Assembly (NCBI GenBank): GCA_005408345.1
Contig: SEMN01000089.1
Location: forward strand, 1,422,001 to 1,486,000
Direction of reading: 5' to 3'
Source of the DNA: Macquaria australasica
Lineage: Eukaryota > Chordata > Actinopteri > Centrarchiformes > Percichthyidae
Length of the DNA: 64,000 nt
Shown here: piece after piece, positions 23,479-35,000 of the stretch
How the letters are laid out: every line of letters begins with the position of its first letter
Numbering within the stretch: position 1 is the stretch's first letter
Position numbers and translations under genes: made by a program
The notes under the pieces: generated by a model
The model's database searches: none
What the model was told of the DNA's origin: nothing
What the model saw: only the letters and a program-made list of their open reading frames with translations

Positions 23479-25918
23479 ATGGACTTCGACGCTTTATTTA
23501 ACGAGAGGACATTTCAGTTTTCGGACTTCCAGGAGTTCACGGTATGTTGTTGGGTTCAGACCACGAACTACGGAGGCTAACGCTCGGCGCATCCGCTAAG
23601 TTAGCCAGCTTGACGTTCATGTCAGCTTTTTTCAAGTTGACGTTACCCGCCTATGACCTAGCCAAGTTATCTGCACGATTGTATGTTCAAATGGGGGAGA
23701 AAAACCCAAACATGTTTAATATAAGTAACGTTAGCTCTCCGTTGACTAGCTACGGGACAATATACTGTAGGTAGCTAATGTTGTTGTTTCTGCAGTTTCT
23801 TCCTGGACACCAGAAGCTGACTGAACGAGTGAGAAAGCGGTTGTACTATGGCCTGGACAAAGACGTTTCTTTAGACGCCCTCTCCTGCCCTGTTACAGGT
23901 GAGTTAAACGTCAAGGTTTAATCTAGGTAAGTAGCCTACAAAGAGCTGGGTGTGCAAGTCCTTTCTTTCTGACTTGCTGTAAGTCAGTGTCGGGATAAAA
24001 GGATTTTTGTGGGACAACTTCAGAGTTGTATCAGCACATAACTTGTAACTTTTGTCTTTTTACTCTCTGCTATTCCAGATATTGCCGTCGAAATCTTCCA
24101 GAAGTCTGCCCCAAGCCCAATACGAAAGCTTCAGAAGAAGTATGCTGCTCATGTCTCCAGGTTTGTACTGTGTTTTATGCAGGTATGCATGGATTATGCA
24201 GGAGCTAAACGAGTCATGCATCTAAAACTAATCTGTCTTTGCTCCAGGGAGGCTTGCATCTCTCCGTGTGCCATGATGCTGGCTCTAGTTTACATAGAAA
24301 GGCTCAGACACAGAAACCCTGAATACCTACAAAAGATCTCCTCCTCTGACCTCTTCCTGATCTCCATGGTATGTGTGTTGGATTCAAAGGTCGTTTTAAA
24401 TATGTCACAGTGTTATTTCTAGCATGTTCACTGCTCATTTCAGAATGGAGTTTTAATACTTAATCTGCAATTAATGAAGCGAATACAATATAGCACTGAC
24501 AAACGCACTGATCTCTCACTGTGAATTAGATGGTTGCCAGCAAGTACCTGTATGACGAAGGAGAGGAAGAAGAGGTTTTCAACGATGAGTGGGGAGCAGC
24601 TGGGAAGCTGGACGTCAAAACGGTCAATAACCTGGAGATGAACTTCTTGAATGCCATTGTAAGTGTGTGTGTGTGTGTATGTATGTGGTGTGTGCTTGCA
24701 TGCATGTTTGGTTCAAGTTCTTTGTTCCAATCATTGTGCCCTATCTTCTAGGAGTGGAGCCTCTTCACCGAGCCAAATGACTTATTTGATATACTAAGTC
24801 AACTGGAAACCAGGTTGGTGGTCAGCTATGTTCAACTTACGCTACACTAAAATACAGTGTCTGTAAGAAATATTCAATCCTAAAAATGGACATTAAATTG
24901 ACATTAAAGAGTCTTTTCAAGAGTCAGATTCAATGTTGTAAAAAAAAAAAAAAACAAGTAGGGTGAATACTTTTTAGCAGCACAATCAGTTTGTGTGAAA
25001 AGACTGTTTCTGACTGTGGTCTCTGTATTCCCAGCATTGCAGAGCGGCAGGGGATGAAACGCGGCTGGTTCACCTACAGTGACCTCTGTGTGCTGCTTGA
25101 GCAATCGGCATGGAGTCAAGCCCTCACAGCCATCTACCAGCACTTTACCAAGGTGAGACGCACACAAACACTGTAACAACAATAAAGTCAAATTATAAAA
25201 GAGGAATTGGGTATTAGAATTGTTAACATATTAGGTTTGATCATCCGATTTGAACTCATTTTATTTTCAGGTATCCTGTATGCTCGGCCTGGTCTATCTG
25301 ACCAGTGTGGCTGGCCTTATTGCCACCAGCGCTGTGCTGCACCAGCTCAGTCTCTCCAGGAGCGGCCAGTCCCTGCTTCCACCTCCAGCTGAGATTAGCC
25401 CGGCCCACCTTCAGACCTCCAACCTGAACTCACAAGCTCCGTCTGCAGCCCAGCACCTCCCCTGTTTTGTTCTGGCCAACAACAGTCTGAACAGTCAGAC
25501 TGGTGCACTTGGAATCGGCCAGCACCACACACAAAGTCCCCCATCGGCTTCCTCACAGACATCAATATTGTGTCTCTGGGGCTCCCTCCTTGCCTCAATG
25601 GGTCACATACATCCTGAAACTAATTCTGAGATGGAATCTCCCCAAACCTGGTCTCCTGCCTCCTTCTTCTGTCCTGGCTGTCTTGCATCCCTCCCTCCTC
25701 TTCAGTGCGGGCTTAGAAACACCTCAACAATCTTAACTCATGGTCCCCTCGATGACCATCAGCGTCATGCACCATGGCTGGCCCCCAGCCTCCTTGGAGG
25801 GGCAGAATCAAGTCTGAACTCTCGTCTGGGGATGTTTCCCCCTGTACAGCTGGGACCCTGCCATCCAAAGTCTATGTTACCCGTTGACAAAGCCCAAGCT
25901 TTGCTCATGCCCGGCTAA
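23479..25918 (+). CDS. cnppd1: Cyclin Pas1/PHO80 domain-containing protein 1
   Basis: Predicted cyclin-fold membrane-associated protein of unclear function; in the family the PHO80-type cyclin box is thought to bind a kinase partner. Eight exons: 23479-23541, 23796-23898, 24079-24160, 24248-24368, 24530-24658, 24752-24813, 25035-25152, 25271-25918. They give 441 residues (human about 410). The N-terminal two fifths carry the cyclin-like helices, including CAMMLALVYIERL, a typical cyclin-box helix, and the TVNNLEMNFLNAIEW helix. The segment MLGLVYLTSVAGLIATSAVL, encoded at the start of the last exon, is hydrophobic enough to be a membrane helix. The rest is a Ser/Pro/Gln-rich low-complexity tail in one long exon. 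Two donors (GTTTGT and GTTGGT) are non-ideal but keep the frame. It lies in the same orientation as abcb6 upstream and prkag3 downstream; the three are close together in human 2q35 as well. Confidence 0.95.
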
Positions 25919-27350
25919 AGACCGGCAACCTCCCCTGCTGTCAACCTGTAGTAATAGACTGGAAATGAAAATAGCATTGTTTTCATGACTCATCAACTGC
26001 TTCAAGTTTTTGTTTACTTTTCCAGATCTAGAATACAGGTACAAAGTCAATTAGGTAATTAGGCACTTTTCAGACAGGGTGAGAATTTGATAACAGCACA
26101 GGATGGAAATTCACTTATAGTTCACTAATGCAGAATACATTTGCCATAAGTAAAATGCCATAGTGTTCAGTTAATGCTCTGCAACTTGTTTTAACTGCAC
26201 AGAAGTTAACAAGTAATTTGAAGATAATGTATGTTTTTGGGTTTTTTTTTTTGGCTGCAACCAAACTTGTTTTGCTACCCGCAGTTATCATTGTTTGAAA
26301 ATTCAGACCTGTCAGATGGTGATGCAGGGCCCCATGTGAGGAGTTATTATATCACAGCTGTTATTTTGAAGCTGTTTGCTACTTGACAGGTTGATGAAAG
26401 TGTGTAGAGGTTTCACAGCATATCTGAAAGTTGAGAGTTTCATAGTAAGTTTTTTATTTTATTTTAATGATGGGGCTCTGTGAGAAGAAGGGACGAAACC
26501 AGTTTACTTTGCTCAATTTAGGCTTATCCATATTTGCTTAGTGTTACCATATATTTTTCATTTATTCATGAGAAGCTTTACATCAGACATTGGTCATACA
26601 CATGCGGCAAGCACTGATTTTGTACACCACATAGTTTTTGTTACTGTTTGTGTCCTGTCTTTGTAAACGTTCCCTTTTTATTCAGGAGAATGTGTCAGAG
26701 AAAGGAAACTGTTTGAGTGCGCACTCTGTCTCCATACCTCAGTTTAACTGTTGTTGACCACACAGAAATCAAAAACATCAACTTTTCTTATTCTGGTCAT
26801 TTATAGCTAAAAGAAAATGTTCTTTTTTTTTCCAAATTTGCTGGATTCTATGTGGCAACAGGATGTTAAGCCAAATTTAAGAGATTAACCTATAAATTTC
26901 CCATTCTCTGTGGGGAGGAGGGTCTGTATAAAAATGTGCTCCTGGGGTTTCATGCAATTTCTTGTTGGTTTCTGGTTGGTGTCTTTTGAAGTGAACATTT
27001 TGAAAATAACATGCAACGTGTTAAAGGCTAACGGCAGTGTTTCTTTGTTGACACGGTCTGGAATTTGCACACCTGGCACTATTCATTGCTACAGGACATT
27101 TCACTCCATCATTTATGCATTGTCATGTATCTTAAACACCAGAGGAAAACAATTACAGAATTGATTACATTTTATGAACACAGTTACACATGGTCCCCAG
27201 GACATTTACTTTGTAATTGAACCTTTGACAAATTGCTCTGAGCATCTGAATTTGATACACTTTGAAGCACGAAGTCCTTTAATTTTGTACATGGTGTAAA
27301 AGGCAAATATTGTACAAATCTGTAGAAAAAACAAGAACTAATAAAGAATG
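25919..27350 (+). terminator. cnppd1: cnppd1 3' UTR / intergenic with poly(A) signal
   Basis: About 1.4 kb of AT-rich non-coding sequence after the cnppd1 stop. AATAAA at 27,340-27,345 is the clearest poly(A) signal, and another AATAAA lies near 27,611. No other gene is visible up to the prkag3 start. Confidence 0.45.
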
Positions 27351-27769
27351 CATTTTCTTTGTGACATTTGTTAATTATCGTCTGTGTCAATGACATAGTG
27401 TGAAGCCCGCACACACGACTGCCAATTGTATGTTTGGACTCCACTATATGTAGCCTTGACATTTACTCTGTATAGAACAAGAGTTCATGCCATTTTATTT
27501 CCAGACATAGCAGGTGAAATTGTACCCTTTACAGGGGCCTTGATAAATCATATAAGCTAGATTACGGACAAATTCTATGCCATAAATTCCATCCTTATAT
27601 GTGCTGCAGCCAATAAACAGTGGCAAATGAATGTGATCTCAGATGGCAGTAAGTGTTATGAAAGCCAATTCCTTCAAACACCCATGGAGGCAAGATGATG
27701 CCGAGTGTGTTTTACAGATAAGGAAAGCAGATGTCTGCTTCTGACAGAATATGGAGTGTCCCTCCTCCT

Positions 27770-27928
27770 GAGTCTGTGCCAGCTTCTTTCACCCCCCCCT
27801 TCCAGCGCCCCTCCCCGACACACCATTTCACAGGTCCAAATATAGACCCAACTGCTTTGTAGGAAAGGGTACCAAACTGAGCGGAGTCAAAAACAGTTTG
27901 AGTCTGCTGCTTTAAAAACTACTTTTTC
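27770..27928 (+). promoter_or_regulatory. prkag3: prkag3 proximal promoter / 5' UTR
   Basis: Just upstream of the ATG are a CArG-like box (CCAAATATAG, 27,836-27,845, one mismatch to CC(A/T)6GG) and an overlapping-distance E-box (CAACTG, about 27,850). The mammalian gene is skeletal-muscle-specific, so SRF and MyoD-type sites would make sense, but both motifs are short and could be chance. Confidence 0.35.
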
Positions 27929-30511
27929 ATGGACACAGAACAGAATTATGGAGCCTCCCTCACAGGTGAAATGTTACTTCGGAATGAACATAAGAGTTTG
28001 TGGAGTTTAAATTATTACTGGAACAAAGGAAATTAGTAGCCCTGTGGATCTCAAACTTTTTTGACAATGTCATGTGGAGAATGTTTCGCTTGCTGTGTTG
28101 TAGGTGTCATTCCCAGAAAAGAAGCAGGAAATACAGAAACAAGGTACGATTACAATAATTGGCATACATGTGTGTTTCGATCTGTCTCTGTAAATAATAA
28201 GCAGGGTTATATGTTCACATGCAAGTATATGGATCTCATGCTTGCTTGTAGCCATGTATGTGTTGTTTATGAATGTGTCCATGTCTATATTAGGTCTCTA
28301 CTCAGGTAGTTTGATCAGCTATTATAATATATGATTCCTCACAGAGGCTGATGCCACAGTCTACATGAACTTCATGAAAAGTCACTGCTGCTATGATGTC
28401 ATTCCAACCAGCTGTAAACTGGTCATATTTGATACCACACTAAAAGTAAGACTGCAGCATTTCAATGGGAACATTAACACAAGACTAGTTCGTATTATCT
28501 TGTGCTGAAATACATAGAAACTTGAATCATCATCTGTATTTTCTGCCTCTAAATCCTCACTCTGACTGTGTGAATTCATCACTTCCAAAGGTGAAAAAGG
28601 CCTTTTTTGCACTGGTGGCAAATGGCTTGAGGGCTGCACCATTATGGGACAGCAAGTTACAGACATTTGTGGGTAAGACAAGGGATTAACGGCATAGCCA
28701 TAGTGATGTATCGGTCACTGTGAATTATAATAATGGGAACATAAATCTCAATTTTCTCTCACAGGTATGCTGACTGTTACAGATTTCATCAACATCCTCC
28801 ATTGCTATTATAAGTCCCCTATGGTGAGCATGAATGCGCAATGGTTTAAAGCTATTTTTGTGGAGTTAGTTTTCCCACAATTTTAAGACAGCATGGATTT
28901 CATAGATCATAATTTGACACCACTTCTTTTTAATATAAGCCACAGGTGGTCATAAAGCAGTGTTATTTGATCAGCACAACTAGAATATTTGAGACATGAA
29001 CTACTTCCAGGCTGGCAGTACGACACAGTGTGAAACTAAGACACTTGACAGAAGGTTTTGCAGGGTTGCGATATTTGATTTGACCTGTCCTTGATCTGTA
29101 ATTATTGACTCATTACTTGACATTGGGGTTTCACTCTAAAGGTTCAAATGTATGAACTGGAGAGCCACAAGATTGAGACATGGAGAGGTGATTCATTTCA
29201 AAGTAAATAACCCACATAGATCAATGATATTATCTCTGCCTGCACATCTCTGTGAATATCCATTTGGGCTCTCTCTCTTTTTGTGTCTAGATGTCTGCTT
29301 ACAGCCTTCCCATCACTTCCTCATCAGTATTTCTCCTGAGGCCAGGTGAGTGCACACAACACTCTCGGATGTAATTTTCAATACTATTTTAACTCTGTTT
29401 GCATTCCAGCCAACTGTCTATCCTGCCAGGCAGTAAATTCCTCTGTTGTCTCGTCTACTCTTTCCTGTCAGCCTCTTTGATGCCATCTATTCCTTACTTA
29501 AACATAAGATCCACAGGCTCCCAGTCATCGACCCAGAGTCTGGAAATGTCTTGCACATTCTGACCCACAAAAGAATCCTCAAGTTCCTCCATATATTTGT
29601 GAGCAAGCTTTAACTCGGATGTTTTGCATGTGGTTTACTTTCATTTGGACCTGATGTTTATGTTTGCCACGACCTTGCCATGAAAAGAGGACTCTGTGGC
29701 ATCAATGTTCTTCTATTATGCTGTTTGGATGTTTTCAGGGGAAAAAAGTGCCCAAGCCTGCATTCATTCGAAGGCAGATCCAGGAGCTTGGGATTGGAAC
29801 TTTCAGAAACATCGCCACTGTTCAGCAAACAGCAACACTTTACTACGCCCTCTCTATTTTTGTGGAGAGGCGGGTGTCTGCACTACCTGTGGTGGACGAA
29901 CAAGGTATGCTCTAAAAAAAATACTTCTATTTTTTTGACATTATAAAGCAGTATCCCAAATATTACAGCATCCTATACTTTATTTTCTCAGGCAAAGTGG
30001 TGGCACTCTACTCAAGATTTGATGTGATTGTAAGTACTGTAGAGAAACATGGTTTAATTCAAGATATTGAATGTCTGACTTTTTGCTGACACCTGCTCAG
30101 ACACTGGGGTATCTGTGTTTGCTCCATGGCAGAATCTAGCAGCCCAGAAGACTTACAACAATCTGGACATGACCATGCAGGAGGCCGTTCGCAGTTGCGG
30201 ATGTTTTGTTGAGGGAGTACTCAAGTGCTACCCTTATGAAACATTGGAAACCATCATAGACCGTATAGTCAATGCTGAGGTAGATATTTTCTTTGAAAGA
30301 GTTTGGTCTCTTCAAGAGTGCAAAAATGTCCCATCAAATCATAAAGTCGGAGAAATACAGGAGAACATTCTTATCATTGTCCTGCTTATCCCAGGTCCAT
30401 CGGCTGGTCCTGGTGGACAGTGATAACGTGGTGAAGGGCATCATCTCTCTGTCTGACCTGCTGCAGGCCATGGTCTTAAGCCCTGCAGGTATTGACGTCC
30501 TTTTGTCCTAG
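27929..30511 (+). CDS. prkag3: AMP-activated protein kinase subunit gamma-3
   Basis: Regulatory gamma subunit of the AMPK heterotrimer; its four CBS repeats bind AMP/ADP/ATP. Eleven exons: 27929-27965, 28345-28445, 28591-28672, 28765-28823, 29142-29187, 29291-29345, 29472-29598, 29739-29904, 29992-30029, 30133-30279, 30395-30511. They give 324 residues. CBS1 ends in VTDF (Asp80), CBS3 in SRFD (Asp235) and CBS4 in LSD (Asp307). CBS2 has THKR (Arg161) where the others have Asp, as in the family, where that site stays empty. The end VLSPAGID is gamma-3-like, whereas KTYNNLDM and the short N-terminus recall gamma-1. I assign gamma-3 mainly from the C-terminus, the LHIF segment and synteny with cnppd1. 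The long N-terminal extension of mammalian gamma-3 is absent from this model, unless unseen upstream exons exist. Confidence 0.9.
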
Positions 30512-30678
30512 AACTAGGGGACAGATCCCCTTCCCTCCTTTACCACCTGTGTAGGCTTGAGTCCTGGCCAGTGTACCCAGCCAGGTAGGCTCTGGAGCCC
30601 ATCCCACCTACAACAACCCCCTCCCAGCACCCAAAGTCCTTGACCCCACATGTCAGCTTTTCATGTTTTTCTCAGCGC

Positions 30679-30684
30679 AATAAA
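30679..30684 (+). terminator. prkag3: prkag3 poly(A) signal
   Basis: AATAAA 168 bases after the stop codon, a normal position for a short fish 3' UTR. Confidence 0.6.
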
Positions 30685-30699
30685 AAACTCTTATGCTGC

Positions 30700-32013
30700 A
30701 TTCACATTCAATCCACTAATGCATTATGTGCAAATGACTGATCTTGCACACAAACACACAGACATGCATGTGCTCTCACTCACACAACTCCGGCTGCTTG
30801 ACTGATGCTTTGCAAGCACGGATCCTCCATATTTTGTGAGGACACTCATGAAAGTTGCTGAGTAGTATGATAGCAGCTTTTGTTTATGTCTTTCAGGAAT
30901 CAACTTGTGACTTGAGAGATCACAAGAAGAAGAAGAATTCCCCAGGTGGGCTGCTGTTTACATTAAGATGTGCTGTGTTTGATACTGCAATGAGTCTCCA
31001 GCATAATGTCCATATTGGCTGCATTTGATCAAATTGATCAATATATGTTTGCTCAAAACTGTATATTTCTGTATTAAATATTTGTATCAAAACTTGCTGG
31101 TGTGTGGTCTTTTCACTGTACATTTCCTGGAGAAGAACAGTAAGTGTGCTGATATAGAGTTTCCAAAATAAGAATAAACATACATAGGCTATAGTCCTAT
31201 CAAAATGTATACAATATAGATGATCAGTAATAGTAGTTGCAGTAGTAGCAGTGGTTAGTGGGAGGCTGTTCATGTTTGGTGGAGCTTATGCAACATCTCA
31301 TGCATGCAGCAGTATCCCTAACCACACTACACTTGGGCTTTAACCTCATTCTCTCTATACAGTAAACAAGGAAACACGTGACTATATATTTTTTTCTCAT
31401 CCGTGACGGTGATCCGTCCGCCCATATGTGTCATTGGTACATCAAGTTGCCAGAAATGATCAAGAATAAGGCCGGAAATTGATTTCCTTTTAAAGTAAAA
31501 TAAGCTTACCTGACATAAAATTTCTGCAATCACATTTTAATGAAATTATATGTAATCATTATATTAAATATTATAAGTTATCTGTATAAAAAAAGAAAAC
31601 CAGTATAATTTTTGTATTTAGAATCTGTAAACTCTGAACAGCACTATTTTTGTAACCTGCTTTTGTTTAATTAACCATGAATATATGCATATGCATGCTT
31701 TAAATTAAGTTATCTGTTACCAAAAAAATCTTCCCTTTCCCATTGGTACTGGCCACATTATGCGAAAATAATTGTTTTTGTTTCAAAGTCACAACCACAA
31801 CCTTTTTTGTGTGTTTAGTTTCACATTGGTCGGTCAAAACTTGATTCATTTCATTTCTCATTTTAGCTTTGGCACTTGTTGCACAGGCGGTCTGTCTTAC
31901 TTTGAAAGTCACAACCGGAAGCTTTATTTTTTATTTTTTTTTAAAAAACACTTGACGCTGATCTTTCCACATACCCCGTGACACCCGAAACAACATAACA
32001 GAGTGGGGGAAAC
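30700..32013. other. prkag3-retreg2 intergenic region
   Basis: AT-rich and without a recognised gene. The last 30-40 bases before the retreg2 ATG are its 5' UTR; exon 1 itself is strongly GC-rich. Confidence 0.6.
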
Positions 32014-35000
32014 ATGGCGAGCGAAGAGGAGGCAAGAAGACGCCCCTCGATTACCTCGTCTTCGGTCGGCCTGGAGGCTCTGTTCCCTGCGGGGACATCG
32101 GGGCAGGCCTGCGGGGACGCAAACCCGGAGCTCGTCCGCCTGCGGGAGCGTCTCCAGGGCTGGCTATCGCAGTACGAGCCCCTGCTGCTGTGGGTGCAGA
32201 GGCTGCTGGTCTGGGAGAGGCCGTTGTACAGCATCTGCGTCGCCCTGACGCTCAACACATTATTCTGGTAACCGTCTGAGTCCGCGTTTAATCGCGTTTT
32301 CGCCCTTTTTGACAGCCCTGAACGCCACCAGCTGGCCTGGCTAACGTCGGCGAGGACGTTACGGGTGAATGTCGAGATAAGTCGGCTAATCCCACGTCTT
32401 TAGCCCAATGCTAACGTGGCTTGCAAGCCAGTTTAAACTTAATTTTCGGCACGGACAAATCCGGAGTCGCGCCTCGAACACTGTCGGGAAAAACAACATC
32501 GCGCTGTTAAAACAGACAGCCAGAGTTATTTTGAGTTGTTATTCCTGTTACCTTTTTGTTCTGCTAATCCTTACAAACACTCATGTCATGCTGAGTGGCC
32601 CAGGCCTTGGTAACCAGCTGTCACTGACAGAGGTGCTGTGTAGATGCATTTATTAAGCCTAGTTTGGAAGTGATTTTCCTGACATTATATGTATGTGTCT
32701 CCACAGGCTCCTGTCATCCACCTCCCTGCGGCCTCTGTTCCTGTTGAGTGTGTCCCTGCTGGGACTTATGCTACTGGAGAGATGGAAGCCCAAGTTGCCC
32801 ATCATTACTGGTAAGCCCAGGCCTTTATGTATTTTGAATCTGGTCCTCAGGCTTTGTCACTCATTGCCCAAGCAAGTGTTCACTGTTGCTGAGCCAATTA
32901 AAATGTGTATTCGTGGAACAGGGTACCTTTACTGGATGGAGAAGCCTGCTATCACTGTGTGTGTTTATCTGCTTAAGATGTATTACTTGCATTAACACCA
33001 TCCTTGTTGAGTCATGATGGTATTTATATAAAAAAAAAAAAAAGGCCCACAAGCACAAACCTTAAACTGTAAAATAATCTCTTCATCCCTAGAGGCTCTA
33101 TGGTGACACTGAAAAACCTGTCATTTGAATTGTTTACTAAAGCATGTTTTTTGTTCATGATCTGCTGCTAATTGTGTGTTCTTTCTCCTACTGCAGTTCA
33201 ACATGTAGAGGCTCACCCTGTACAAAGGTGTGTAATGTGTACATGATAAACAGATTACTTGTAATATAGTTTCCTTTAGACACTAAGACACCACTCTTGT
33301 GTCTTCATATCCTGTAGTAATTCAAAATAAGAGCATCTGTTAAATTCCAACAGCGTGAAGTCTTGTCTTTACATTTATGACATTTTCCTCACGTGTCAAA
33401 CTGTATCATCAGAAGTAATTGTAGGCTACTGGTCTAGTTCAGTCTATAGTGTTTGTGTTAATCTGTGTGTGTCTCCCTCCCTCCACACTACCTCCTCCAT
33501 GGTGTCATTTAAATACAGCCTGAAGTACTTAAAGTACAGATTTCCATTCTTTACAAGTCTTGGTTTTGTCACTCTCGTGTTTGTTTGTGTGTGTTTTCTT
33601 GTTTGCATACAGTGAAACGATGAGTGTGGAGCAGCATCTGCTCAGTATTCCTGAGCTCAGCCACCACCTGGCTGAGAGCTACCTGACCTGCTGCCTGTAC
33701 CTGCAGGAGATGCTGCAGTACAAACAACAGAACCATGGCAAGGTACGGCACTTTGACTCCGCCCATTGAAACGCAAGGAGAGAAATGTACAGGAATTATG
33801 TCACATGTGTCAGACACCCTAAATGTTTTTATTTTTGGTTAAACAGTGCGATTGCAAATTCACTGTTAATCTACAGAAAATAAAGACAAAGTGAATCAAA
33901 TGGGCATGTCACTGACTGAAGATCTTTTATTGGCGTAGTAGCAGACAATGGAGAATTATAATAATGTGCCGAGTATCTGATTTCATTTATTCTAAAAGCC
34001 TGCAAATATCTATTTACGTTCAGGCTATCTGGTGTCTTGATTTTTAATCAGCCCTGTGCAGGTCACTGAAAGCAGACGCAGCTAAATACTGTATGTAAAA
34101 TTCAACATTGCTAACAGTATGGCTGAATAAACAACAAATAATGTAGAGATGCTTGTCTTTAGGTTACCCGCAGACTAAAAACGTAATTGTAAGTATGGGA
34201 CTCTAGAAGCACGATGCAAACTGTCTGATCTCAGCAGGTGCTGCAGTTGTGAGAACTCATCCAGACATTCTCTTCTATGATACACAAACACACCACACAC
34301 CTGCAGAGATGCCACCTTTTTTCACTTCCTCGTCTTGTAACCCTCGCAGCTTGATGGTGTAGCAGCCTAATTTCTTTCACTTGTTCTGTTTCCCAGTTCT
34401 GTGTGATGATGTGCAGTGGCTGTTTTGTACTTGCCGTGGTTGGGCATTATGTACCAGGAATCATGATCTCCTACATTATAGGTGAGTCACCTCTTGCCTA
34501 ATTGACATAAACAAAACTGTTGTGCTAAGCACTGAATTCCCATTGGATTGTGTACTTGTCATGACAGAGGGTGTGTGATAATAGGCAGTAATAGCAGTCA
34601 ATGATGTAATCACATTTTCTTGTGGTTTTGCATTCCTTGTATGTTTCCATGTATTTACTAAACATCAGGAATCCTGTTGGTGCAGGTTAATGTTTATCTA
34701 ATAGGTCATGCTTGAATTTTAATATTTTGAAGCAAGTGGATATTTTTCCATCAAATATTAAAATGTATCTCCTCATACCTCATTCATAGGTCACATAAAG
34801 TGATCCTCATTACAAATTCAGCCTTTTTTGCAGACACTGTGCTCATTTGCAGCATCTTGCTTTGATACTTGAAGAATAAGGGCAGGATAAAGTTGTCATT
34901 GTTTTGTCTGTGTACCTGTTCAGTCCTGAGCGTGCTGTTGTGGCCACTGGTGGTGTACCACGAACTGATCCAGAGGATGTACACGGGCTTGGAGCCAATC

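Noticed and set aside
28104..28143. Candidate 40-base exon between prkag3 exons 1 and 2
   Set aside because: It has splice-like ends, but including it breaks the frame into the CBS-domain exon; skipping it gives a continuous frame.
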